A stretch of 64,000 nt of DNA from Clostridiaceae bacterium AF10-41. Lineage in GTDB: Bacteria; Bacillota; Clostridia; Clostridiales; Clostridiaceae. The DNA is taken from positions 4,405 to 68,404 of the forward strand of contig JAQCTH010000009.1 in the NCBI GenBank assembly GCA_027686065.1, given 5' to 3'. A model generated the notes under the pieces. That model was given only the letters and a program-made list of their open reading frames with translations, was not told the DNA's origin and searched no databases. The translations under genes and the position numbers were made by a program. Of this stretch, positions 9,201 to 17,800 are shown piece by piece. Position 1 is the first letter of the stretch; each line of letters starts with the position of its first letter.

Positions 9201-9314
9201 GTGGTTAAAGAGAATGATAAATTACCTTTAACTGGTGGAACTTCAACACTTGCATTGTCAGGTCTTGCAGCATTGTTTGTTAGTGCAGGGTTTATATTAA
9301 GAAAAAGAAAATAG
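6210..9314 (+). CDS. Cell-wall-anchored polysaccharide lyase family 8 (hyaluronate/chondroitin lyase type)
   Basis: ATG 6210 is chosen for the GAGGTGG site just upstream. The 1034-residue protein begins with an export signal. Its alpha/alpha domain carries the PL8 catalytic set: Asn236 (HTGANL), His293 and Tyr302 (SFIQHHRVAYTGSYG, same spacing as in streptococcal hyaluronate lyase) and a downstream GRSISR. Beta-sandwich domains follow, then two FIVAR modules (~870-930 and ~938-1000) and a sorting signal LPLTGG (Leu1005) with hydrophobic tail and RKRK. It should cleave hyaluronan or chondroitin by beta-elimination at the cell surface; xanthan lyase is a less likely alternative. A CcpA site over the promoter suggests repression by preferred sugars. 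Confidence 0.9.
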   Translation: MNNTFITGVALLLSTTYMTPTVLNNIDLSNVNSNNSAIVSYVSNTSQIENEFSTIKNNYKYFLLGTEETNSNDLLNSKISNIIKKGKAALDIYVKSGDTLFNGSPLDNQDTANNLNNSYTKIYEMALLYSTPASTNPYYKNEDLKNKIIEGLDWLYTNYYSKVSEGYYGNWFHWEIGMSQNITKTLMLLEDEINSFNPNFISSYVSIMDNYIRGGLKDGNTNGDVDLTSRFHTGANLADIAFNRIIQGALLKDEKRIEKAVSDMMTVYETIDPNNIKNGITDGFYEDGSFIQHHRVAYTGSYGKGLLQRSMQAISILNGTKLSDANLVDKMNLWIYDAFSPVIYEGYMMEIVKGRSISRVSTGYSDAVSIIECMTQLSEAMNKEDGEVLKSHIKYINDKAPIDTNGFVSFKSIIDFNSIIKDESIIAKNALEASKHYGFNSMEKTVHAREGYSFAISRSSNRISKYEYMSGENLKPWFQGDGAFYLYQSGNNQTNSYGANYFATINPYRLPGTTTPNEIRKTIPELYGKNWYENPDHELNFTSSSVSQNDYVYFPVGTNNYSGGTTLDQYGTSAMQLGDDNAYAAKQKGILSEDFVVYKNSNANKSWFMFDNEIVVLGSGISDDLGREVTTTLDNPMSLPSENITLQGKNKISSDIFTLENGQYDDLEWISYSSDSSNSNIGYYFPTGKKIMINKELRSANLREIRQSNPNQVVTNQFTTLTYEHGANPQNDSYAYVILPNFNKEKISDYANSPKINILENNASVHAVEQTDLGITGYNFFNNEETTVGNVTSFNQASLMIKKDGNKVKLSVSDPTFELEKIHLVLNIPNAKLVSSNEEIDAAINEDSIELLVNTKDANGSSFEAIFELITIDDLKTLISEVKGLNENDYTAKSWNNMIISLTAAEGVSNNDTQDIIDKAFSDLKDSISKLEKVSRVELEKIIKEATKISSKDYTKESWSVFETALNEARKVNEDRDSKQKEIDEVIIKLQAAIDQLVVKENDKLPLTGGTSTLALSGLAALFVSAGFILRKRK

Positions 9315-9354
9315 ACTTATATAAAAAATATAGTAATTACTTTTTAACTCACTA

Positions 9355-9383
9355 GTGTGTCCAAGTTATTTGGGCACTTTTTT
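9355..9383 (+). terminator. GTGTCCAA-family terminator, copy c
   Basis: GTGTCCAAG and TTGGGCAC arms are followed by TTTTTTC, 40 bases after the lyase stop. The remaining intergenic bases up to 9626 hold only the promoter at 9510. Confidence 0.8.
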
Positions 9384-9509
9384 CTTAAATTAATAATTAT
9401 ATCTTAACATTAACTATATATAATAGAGAACTTTATTTGATATGTTTTTTATGTTTGTAATAAAATGAATGTAGTATATAATAATTGTATAATAGAAAAT
9501 AGTTTGATG

Positions 9510-9539
9510 TTGACAATCAAAGGAAGGCAAAGGTACTAT
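9510..9539 (+). promoter_or_regulatory. Promoter of the sialic-acid operon
   Basis: TTGACA (9510-9515), an 18-base spacer and TACTAT (9534-9539) lie ~90 bases before neuA. No operator is apparent. Confidence 0.6.
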
Positions 9540-9626
9540 TTATATTGATAGTAATTATGCTATTGATATATTAATATATTTTATACAGTTAAGATATTAT
9601 AAAGTTTTTATAAGGAGAATTTTTAT

Positions 9627-10328
9627 ATGAAGGAAATACTTGCAATTGTGCCAGCACGAGGAGGATCAAAGGGGGTTCCAAGAAAAAATATTAAGGATTT
9701 AAATGGAAAACCTCTTATAGCTTATACTATAGAAGCAGCTAGAGCTAGCAAATATATTGATAAAGTTATTGTATCTACTGAAGATACAGAGATAAAAGAT
9801 GTTTCTGTTAAATTTGGTGGAGAAGTGCCTTTTTTAAGACCGGAGAAACTTGCAACTGATAGTTCGCCTAGTATAGATGCTATTTTATATACAATTAATA
9901 GGCTAAAGGAAGAATATAATTATTTCCCTAAATATGTGTGTTTGCTTCAATGTACATCGCCTTTAAGAAATGAGAAACATATAGATGAAGCTTTTTTAAA
10001 GCTTAAGGAAACGAATATGGATGCAATTGTTTCTGTATGTGAAGCTGAAGTTAATCCTTATTGGAGTAATGTATTTAAGGGAGATAAACTTGATTATTTT
10101 TTAGAAGAAGGTAAAAATATAACAAGAAGACAAGATTTGCCTGATGTTTATAGAATTAATGGAGCTATATATATAATTAAAACAGATGTACTAATTGCAA
10201 CTAAAACATTTGAACCTGATAATCTAACAGGTTACATTATGGATAATATGAGTTCTGTAGATATAGATACTTCTCTTGATTTTAGTATAGCTGAACTTTT
10301 AATAAAGGAAGGTAATAAAAATGCGTAA
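9627..10328 (+). CDS. neuA: CMP-sialic acid synthetase (acylneuraminate cytidylyltransferase)
   Basis: The 233-residue protein has the family's N-terminal nucleotide loop PARGGSKGVPRKN (residues ~9-21), and downstream QCTSPLR and a C-terminal DIDTSLDF motif. It activates a nonulosonic acid (Neu5Ac or relative) with CTP to give the CMP sugar. It is the first gene of a five-gene operon and overlaps neuC by 8 bases. Legionaminate-type activation cannot be excluded from sequence alone. Confidence 0.88.
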   Translation: MKEILAIVPARGGSKGVPRKNIKDLNGKPLIAYTIEAARASKYIDKVIVSTEDTEIKDVSVKFGGEVPFLRPEKLATDSSPSIDAILYTINRLKEEYNYFPKYVCLLQCTSPLRNEKHIDEAFLKLKETNMDAIVSVCEAEVNPYWSNVFKGDKLDYFLEEGKNITRRQDLPDVYRINGAIYIIKTDVLIATKTFEPDNLTGYIMDNMSSVDIDTSLDFSIAELLIKEGNKNA

Positions 10329-11472
10329 AATTGCAGTTGTAACAGGAACGAGAGCAGAATATGGATTATTAAAAAATATAATGAAAAAGATAAATGAAGA
10401 TAATGATTTAGAACTTCAGCTTATTGTAACTGGAACTCACCTTTCAGAGAAATATGGAAAAACAATAAGTGAAATAATAGAAGATGGCTTTAAAATAGAT
10501 TATTCAATTCCAATTTTAATGGATGGCAATGATGGTGTAAACATTGCAAAGGAAATGGGATTATTAATGAGTAATTTGTCTGAAGTATTATCGAATTTGA
10601 ATCCTAATATACTTTTAATTCTTGGAGACAGATATGAAATATTTGCTGCAGCAGCAACTGCTATGGCTATGAATATACCTATAGCTCACATTTCTGGTGG
10701 GGAAGTTACAGAGGGAGCTATGGATGAGCAAATAAGACATGCTATAACAAAAATGGCACATATACATTTTCCAGGTGCTGATTGTTATGTTGAAAATATT
10801 AAAAATATGGGTGAAGAAGATTTTAGAGTGTTTAATGTTGGAGATCCTGGAATCGAAAATATTAAACTAACAAAACTTTTAAGCAAAAAAGAAATTTTTG
10901 AAGACTTAGGTGTAGAAGTTGATGAAGATACACTTTTAGTAACTTATCATCCTGTTACGCTAGAGATTGATGATTTAGAGAGGCAAATAGATAATTTAAT
11001 AAGTGCTCTTGATAAATTAAATAAAAGAATGGTAATTACATATCCAAATGCAGATAATGGTGGAAAGCTTATAATAGATAAATTAGAACAATTTAAACAA
11101 AGAAATTCAAATGTTTATTTATACAAGAATCTTGGAAGTTTAAGATTCTTAAGTGTAATGAATTTATGTGGTGCTATAGTTGGTAATTCTTCAAGTGCAT
11201 TAGTTGAGGCTCCTTTCTTAAAAAAGCCAGTTGTTAATATAGGTAATAGACAAAAAGGTAGACTTATGGCCGAAAATATTTTAAGCTGCGATTATGAAGC
11301 TAACAATATAGAAAGTGCTATTAACAAAGCAATGAGTCAAGATTTTAAAGAATTTGTAAAAACTATAGAGAGCCTTTATGGAGAAGGCAATACTAGTACT
11401 GAAATAGTTGAGGTACTAAAAACTATTGAACTTGGTGATAAATTATTAAAGAAAAAACTTATATGGAGTTGA
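10321..11472 (+). CDS. neuC: UDP-GlcNAc 2-epimerase, hydrolysing (NeuC type)
   Basis: The 383-residue protein opens with KIAVVTGTRAEYGLL, typical of hydrolysing UDP-N-acetylglucosamine 2-epimerases. It also has ILGDRYEIFAAA, HISGGE, DEQIRHAITKMAHIHF and GNSSSALVEAP. It should release ManNAc and UDP from UDP-GlcNAc, the first step of Neu5Ac synthesis. A LegG-type use of a bacillosamine nucleotide is the main alternative, but the companion genes for that sugar are absent here. Translation is coupled to neuA. Confidence 0.87.
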   Translation: MRKIAVVTGTRAEYGLLKNIMKKINEDNDLELQLIVTGTHLSEKYGKTISEIIEDGFKIDYSIPILMDGNDGVNIAKEMGLLMSNLSEVLSNLNPNILLILGDRYEIFAAAATAMAMNIPIAHISGGEVTEGAMDEQIRHAITKMAHIHFPGADCYVENIKNMGEEDFRVFNVGDPGIENIKLTKLLSKKEIFEDLGVEVDEDTLLVTYHPVTLEIDDLERQIDNLISALDKLNKRMVITYPNADNGGKLIIDKLEQFKQRNSNVYLYKNLGSLRFLSVMNLCGAIVGNSSSALVEAPFLKKPVVNIGNRQKGRLMAENILSCDYEANNIESAINKAMSQDFKEFVKTIESLYGEGNTSTEIVEVLKTIELGDKLLKKKLIWS

Positions 11473-11476
11473 TATT

Positions 11477-12481
11477 ATGTCAGTTTTAATTATTGCAGAA
11501 GCAGGAGTAAATCATAATGGTAATTTAGAAATTGCTAAAAATTTAATAGATATGGCTGTTGAATGTGGCGCAGATGCCATAAAATTTCAAACCTTTAAGG
11601 CAGAGGAAAGCACAGGGGCTTTTGCTGAAAAAGCTGAGTACCAAAAGGAAAACATGCCTATTGTAGAAAGTCAACTTGATATGATAAGAAAATTAGAGTT
11701 GCCTTTTGAAGAATTTAAAGTATTACAAGATTATTGTAATGAAAAAGGGATTTTATTTATATCCACACCAGATGGAACAGAGAGTTTAAACTATTTAGTT
11801 AGCTTAGATTTACCTATTATAAAAATTGGTTCTACAGAGGTATCTAATGTAGAATTTTTAAGAGAGCTTGGAGAAACAGGTAGAGAAATAATATTATCAA
11901 CTGGAATGAGCACATTAGGTGAAGTTGAAAAAGCTATAAATGTATTGAAATCTACTGGAAATAAAAATATCAAGATAATGCATTGTGTTACTGATTATCC
12001 TACAGCAGTTGAAGATGTTAATTTATTATCTATGGTTACTATGAGAGAAGCATTTAAGGTTCCAGTAGGATTGTCTGATCATACTATGGGATGTGAAGCT
12101 GGTATTGCAGCAGTTGCTTTAGGAGCTGAATTTATAGAAAAGCATATAACTTTAGATAGAAATATGGATGGTCCTGATCATAAGGCTTCTATGCCACCAG
12201 AAGAGTTTAAAGCCTTTGTAAACTCTATTAGAAATACAGAGAAACTATTAGGTGATGGAATTAAAAAACCTACAGCAAGGGAAAAGCTTATAATGAAGGA
12301 TGTTAGAAGAAGCATAGTTGCAGCTGATGATTTGCCAGAGGGTATTATAATTGAAAAGCATATGCTTACTTATAAAAGACCTGGTTATGGTATTGAGCCA
12401 GAAATGACGAAGTACATATTGGGAAGAAAGTTAAACAGGAAAATAATGAAGGATGAGTTGATATTGTGGACAGATATATAA
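11477..12481 (+). CDS. neuB: N-acetylneuraminate synthase (NeuB)
   Basis: The 334-residue protein has the TIM-barrel start IAEAGVNHNGN, the KFQTF and SDHTMG motifs and a C-terminal antifreeze-like SAF domain (from ~residue 275). It condenses ManNAc with phosphoenolpyruvate to give Neu5Ac. It begins 4 bases after neuC, and its end overlaps the next gene by 16 bases, so the operon continues. Confidence 0.9.
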   Translation: MSVLIIAEAGVNHNGNLEIAKNLIDMAVECGADAIKFQTFKAEESTGAFAEKAEYQKENMPIVESQLDMIRKLELPFEEFKVLQDYCNEKGILFISTPDGTESLNYLVSLDLPIIKIGSTEVSNVEFLRELGETGREIILSTGMSTLGEVEKAINVLKSTGNKNIKIMHCVTDYPTAVEDVNLLSMVTMREAFKVPVGLSDHTMGCEAGIAAVALGAEFIEKHITLDRNMDGPDHKASMPPEEFKAFVNSIRNTEKLLGDGIKKPTAREKLIMKDVRRSIVAADDLPEGIIIEKHMLTYKRPGYGIEPEMTKYILGRKLNRKIMKDELILWTDI

Positions 12482-13554
12482 AGCCTATTGGTGGAGAATT
12501 TTATTTTCAACATAATATATATAATAATGAAGCTAAAAATTTTGTTGAGAATGAAAACAGTATAAATTTTTTATCTGGTGGGCAAAGTTCACTGGCATTT
12601 ATTTTTCAAGCACTGAATTTAAAAGAGGGTGAATATGTACTACTTCCATCCTATTTGTGTCCTACAATGCTTATTAAATTGAAGGAAAGTGGAATAAAGT
12701 ATGTTTTTTATAATATTAATAAAGATTTGTCTATTGATATAAATAGCGTAGAAGATGTACTTAATAAAGTAAATGTCAAGGGAATATTATTTATAAATTA
12801 TTTTGGTTTTTATCATAGTGTTACTACAAGAAAATATATTTTATCTCTTAAGAAAAGAAATATTAAGATAATTGAAGATTCGGTTCAAATGCTATGGTTT
12901 AATAAACAAAATAATTTTATTGGTGATTTTGTATTTAATAGTTATAGAAAATTCTTACCTATTGATGGAAGTTTATTAATTTGTAATGAAAAGATAAATT
13001 TACAAGATACTAACTACAAATATTATGAAACCATAAATAGAGCTAGAAGCTTTAAAACATTATGTATTGGTTTTAATATTGGCAATGAAGAGGAATATCT
13101 TGATTTATTTAATAAAGCAGAAGAATGTTATTATGAAAATTTATCTCCAAGAAAAATTGATGAAACATCTAAAAATTTGTTAGATAATATTGATATAAGC
13201 TATATTAATAAAAGAAGAATAAATAATTTTATATATTTAGAAAAGAGCTTGGAAGAAATTAAGGAAATCAAGCCATTATTTTCTTCAACTGAAATAGAGG
13301 CTGTACCTCTAGGTTATGTTATCTTTGTAGAAAATAGGGATGAGCTTCGAAGGTTTTTAATGAAAAATAGAGTATATTGTCCTGTTCACTGGAATTTAAG
13401 AAATGAGGAGTGGATAGAGGAATATGATAATTCCCTTTATATATCTCAAAGAATACTTACTATTCCTATAGATCAAAGATATGATATTGAGGATATGAAG
13501 AGAATTATACATTTAATTGAAGAATTTTATTTTACAAAAAGGATGTGCGACTAA
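12466..13554 (+). CDS. DegT/DnrJ/EryC1-like PLP-fold protein
   Basis: The GTG start at 12466 lies inside the end of neuB, with AAGGATGAG upstream. The 362-residue product resembles the sugar aminotransferase fold: an FLSGGQSSLAFIF phosphate loop, YVLLPSYLCPTM, IIEDSVQ (the Asp of DegT IEDaAQ) and NSYRKFLPIDGSLLI, where Lys may hold PLP. It is divergent from standard DegT enzymes (no GEGG after the lysine). It may modify the sialic acid or its acceptor. Co-transcription with neuABC is firm; the reaction is not known. Confidence 0.65.
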   Translation: MDRYIKPIGGEFYFQHNIYNNEAKNFVENENSINFLSGGQSSLAFIFQALNLKEGEYVLLPSYLCPTMLIKLKESGIKYVFYNINKDLSIDINSVEDVLNKVNVKGILFINYFGFYHSVTTRKYILSLKKRNIKIIEDSVQMLWFNKQNNFIGDFVFNSYRKFLPIDGSLLICNEKINLQDTNYKYYETINRARSFKTLCIGFNIGNEEEYLDLFNKAEECYYENLSPRKIDETSKNLLDNIDISYINKRRINNFIYLEKSLEEIKEIKPLFSSTEIEAVPLGYVIFVENRDELRRFLMKNRVYCPVHWNLRNEEWIEEYDNSLYISQRILTIPIDQRYDIEDMKRIIHLIEEFYFTKRMCD

Positions 13555-14579
13555 TGCATAAGGTTTTAGATAGTAGTTGTAATGAATGGAACACTTATAT
13601 AGAAATGTTTAGTAAGGAAAAAAGAGATATATATTTTACAAGGGAATATATGAATTTGTATGAAAAGAATGGTGATGGAGTTGCTAAACTTTTTGTATAT
13701 GAAGAAAAAGATGAAGTAGCTATATATCCCTTTTTAATGAATAAAATTGAAGGATATAAATTAGATAAAGACTACTATGATATACAAACTGCATATGGTT
13801 ATGGAGGACCTATTTCATCTACAGATGAAGATGGATTTTTAAAGAGTTTTGAAAATGAATTTTTAGATTTTTGTAATAAAAATAATATAGTTGCTGAATT
13901 TATAAGATTTCATCCATGTATTAAAAATCAGAAGGTTTTTAATGAAAATATAACTATTTTAGAAAATAGAACTACTGTAGTAGTAGATGTTTCTAAGACT
14001 CAAGATGAAATTTGGATGGATGATATAAAGGGTAAAAATAGAAATATGATTAGAAAATCTGAAAAAAATGGGCTTACTGTTGAAATATATAATGATTACT
14101 CTACATTTAAGAATATATATGAGGAAACCATGGGAAAAGTTGATGCAGAAGGCTATTATTACTTTAAAGATGAATACTATAGTACAATGCAAGAAGATAA
14201 AAATTATATTATGCTCAATGTTAAATATGATAATGAAACTATTGCATCAGCTATATTTATGAGTTATGAAGAATACTTCCATTATCATTTAGCAGGAAGC
14301 AAAAAAGAGTATTTAAAATTTGCACCTAATAACTTATTGTTATGGGAAGCTATTAAATATGCCAATAGTAATGGCAAAAAGATATTTCATCTTGGTGGAG
14401 GATTAACTAACTCTTTAGAAGATAATCTTTTCAAGTTTAAAAGTAGTTTTTCTAAGGAATATCTTAAGTTTTATATAGGCAAAAGGGTACATAATCAAGA
14501 GATTTATAGCCATTTAATTAATGAATGGGAGAAAAAAAATAACAAGAAGGCAAGTATTTTATTACAGTATAGATTATAA
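13554..14579 (+). CDS. FemAB-like / GNAT-fold acyltransferase
   Basis: The ATG at 13554 overlaps the previous stop by one base and has AAAAAGGA ten bases upstream; a GTG at 13545 would be too close to that site. The 341-residue product has the FemAB/GNAT_6 pattern: GYGGPISS near 85, KGKNRNMIRKSEKNGL near 165, YYFKDEYYSTM, and FHYHLAGSKKEYLKFAPNNLL followed by FHLGGGL and LFKFKSSF. These enzymes transfer amino-acyl or acyl groups to sugars or peptidoglycan. Position at the end of the neu operon suggests decoration of the sialic acid or its carrier. Confidence 0.75.
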   Translation: MHKVLDSSCNEWNTYIEMFSKEKRDIYFTREYMNLYEKNGDGVAKLFVYEEKDEVAIYPFLMNKIEGYKLDKDYYDIQTAYGYGGPISSTDEDGFLKSFENEFLDFCNKNNIVAEFIRFHPCIKNQKVFNENITILENRTTVVVDVSKTQDEIWMDDIKGKNRNMIRKSEKNGLTVEIYNDYSTFKNIYEETMGKVDAEGYYYFKDEYYSTMQEDKNYIMLNVKYDNETIASAIFMSYEEYFHYHLAGSKKEYLKFAPNNLLLWEAIKYANSNGKKIFHLGGGLTNSLEDNLFKFKSSFSKEYLKFYIGKRVHNQEIYSHLINEWEKKNNKKASILLQYRL

Positions 14580-14602
14580 GATAATAAAGATATTTAGTTA
14601 AA

Positions 14603-14629
14603 AGAGTGTCCAAATTTGGGCACTTTTTT
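14603..14629 (+). terminator. GTGTCCAA-family terminator, copy d
   Basis: AGTGTCCAAA pairs with TTTGGGCACT, followed by TTTTTAA. It ends the neu operon. Confidence 0.85.
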
Positions 14630-14781
14630 AATTTGAAAAATATGTTGGATGTACTCAAAATCAATATAAGAAAATTTAAGTAAGTATTAAAAATATTTAA
14701 TGAATGTTAAAAAATTATAGTTATTGTTAATAAAGATTTACACTAATTTACATTGGTGTGATATTAGGTAAATTTCTCCTA

Positions 14782-14790
14782 TGATATACT
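14782..14790 (+). promoter_or_regulatory. Extended -10 promoter of the surface phosphatase gene
   Basis: TGATATACT fits an extended -10 (TGnTATAAT). It lies ~55 bases before the start codon; no clear -35 box is present. Confidence 0.4.
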
Positions 14791-14844
14791 TTTTCACAGG
14801 TAGAGTTTTAGAACTGTGATAACAATATATTAAGGGAGGATATT

Positions 14845-17800
14845 ATGATTAGAAAAAAACTATATAAAAGTAAGTTACTTTCTTTAGGGTTAACAACTCT
14901 AATGCTTGCAAAACCAATGGAGGTTATGGCAGCAAGCACAAAGACATTATTAGCAACAGAATATATAGCTCAAGAAGATGTTAAAATAAATGAAATTCAA
15001 ATTCCAGAGTTATTAATTACAGAAATATTACCAGACTCTAAAAATGTTAATGGCTCTGATGCTTATGAATTTATAGAAGTTTATAATAATTCAAATGTAG
15101 AATTAAACTTAAATGACTATAAGTTATATTATAACTATCTTGATAATGGGGATGCTAGTGATACATTATGGGTAGATATTAATAAAGATATTAAAATTCA
15201 ACCTAAAGCAACTCTAGTTTTTTGGATAAAGAATGGTAATAATAATCAACTAACAGTAGAGGATTTTAATAATAATTTCAAGACTAATTTAGAACTAAAT
15301 GTAAATTTATTTGAATTATATAATGGAGGAATGGCAAATAGTGGCGCAAGGGCTCTTAGGCTTACTACTAGTATAAAAGAGCAAGTTGATTTTATTTCTT
15401 ATAATATGAATGGGGTAAAAGATACATCAGCAGATAAATCAATAAAGTATCGATATGATGAAAGTAGTAGTAAAAGTATTATGACCACTAATAAATCAGA
15501 TCCTGATCCAGGTATTGTTAAAGATAGTGATAAACCTGTACAAGCTAATATCACTATTCCACAAAATGAAGCAGTAACAGAGGACATAACAGCTGGAAAC
15601 TTTACTATTGAAGATGGTTTAATATTTAAAGTAAAGGCAAGTTCTAATGAAACTAATATTAAAACAGTTAAATTAAGTTATAAAAATAATAAAATGAATG
15701 ATTATGAAACATATAATTTATTAAAAGGTGATGGAGACATATTTTCAAAGGAAATTTATAAATATGATTTAATAGGAAAAGCTTACTTTGATTATTACTT
15801 TGAAGTTAGTGATGGATTTAAAGTAGTAAAAACTAAAGTTAATAGAATTATAAATACTGAAGTTGATATTTCGAATATTAAATTTAATATAGATGAAAAT
15901 AAGTATTTATCTAAGATAGATAATCTAATAACAACTGGGGATAAGCTTTTCCTAGATGGAGAAGATAAAACTTTTGAAGCTATTCCATCTATAGAAAATA
16001 AGGCTAAAATAGTAGTTGATATTAAAGACACAGATACCTTCTTTAAAAATGCAGTTGCAATTGGCGATACCGTACTTGGAATATTCAATGAAGGAACTTA
16101 TGATAACTGGGATACGATAGCTTATGACGTAGATCCAATTTATTTTAATAAAGGTGAAAAAATCCAAATTGATATTCATGCAGGTAATAAGGCAAATCCA
16201 TTAGAGCATAATTGGGAAAATAATGATGACTTTGTTGTTAAAAATATTAGATTGATATTACCAGATGGAAGTATATTACGTCCACAAGGATTTGAAAATC
16301 CAGAAGAAGTAATAAAAATGGGAGATTCAGCAGGAAAGATTGAAATATTAAATGCTATATTTACCCCAAGTGATGATTTATTTAATGCAATAAGATATAA
16401 AATAGATACCACAAAGCTTACAGATGGGGAGCATATGTTAACTGGTAAATTAACTTTATCTAATGAAAGTAAAGATGTTAAGTTTATTGTAGATAATACT
16501 GCACCTGAAATAATCACAAATATTAAGGACAATGAAATATACAAAGGAACAAATGAAATTAATGTAGATTTTATTGATAAACTTTCTGGTGTTAAATCTA
16601 CAGCAGTAAAATTAGATGGCAAAAAGATTGAATTGCCATATACCTTTAGATCATTAGAGTTAACCCCTGGGGTCCATAATTTTACAATTAATGCAATTGA
16701 TAATTGTAATAATGAATATACAAAAGAAGTTAAATTTATTATTCCAGAAGAAAATGCAAAATTAGGTTTAGAAATTAAGCCAGGTGCTGGAGCAATATTA
16801 AATTCAGATCCAATATTTTCGATAGAAGCAAAGGATAGTACAAATGATATTATGACTGTAGCTTTTAAAAAAGGAGAAAGATATATTTTAGGAGATTACA
16901 ATATATCTAAAACAAAAGGAGTTAGTCAGACTTCAGGAATTGGTGGACAAGCATTTAGCGAGAATTCTAATAATGGATTTCCTTATGAAGAATTTGATAT
17001 AGAGTTAAGTGATAAAGTAAATGAAAATTCTATAATTCAAGTGGATTGGAAGGGAAAATCAAATAATTTAAAGACAAAAATGTATGTATATAATTATAAA
17101 ACAGGTGTTTTTGATGCTGTTAAGGCAGAGATGGAAGAAAATAAAGATGAAATAAAATTAACTGGATCAATTTCTTTAAAGGAACATTTAAAGGATAACA
17201 AAGTAAAAGTTATGGTTCAAAATGGAGAAGGATATACTCCAACACAATATGAAGAAGGTACTCCAGCTGTTCCTTCTGAAAATCCTAATATTAAAACAAG
17301 TAATGAAAATGATATAGATAGAAATTCTTATGATTTTACTTTTGTTATTGAAAGTGATACACAATATTATAATGAAGATACAGCAGATAATCCTAATATT
17401 GTTGGAAAGTATGAACATCAATTAAACATACATGATTGGATACTTGCAAACAGACCAAGAATGAATATACAATATTTATTTCATGATGGAGATATTATAG
17501 ATGATGCAGAAATGATTTCTCAGTGGGAAAATGCAGATGCAGCTTATAAAAAGTTGGATGATGCTAGCTTACCTTATGGAGTACTTGCAGGTAATCATGA
17601 TGTAGATCATTTAACACAAGATTATACAAATTACAGTACTTACTTTGGACAAAGTAGATTTGAAAAAAATCCATGGTATGGAGAAAGTTATAAGAATAAT
17701 AGAGCTCATTATGATTTAATAACTGTAGGTGGAATTGACTTTATAATGATGTATGTAGGTTGGGGAGTTGGCGATGAAGAAATAGAGTGGATGAATAATA

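Noticed and set aside
15399..16622. Several long minus-strand frames across the giant surface protein gene
   Set aside because: They are mirror frames of a clear plus-strand coding sequence and lack start signals.
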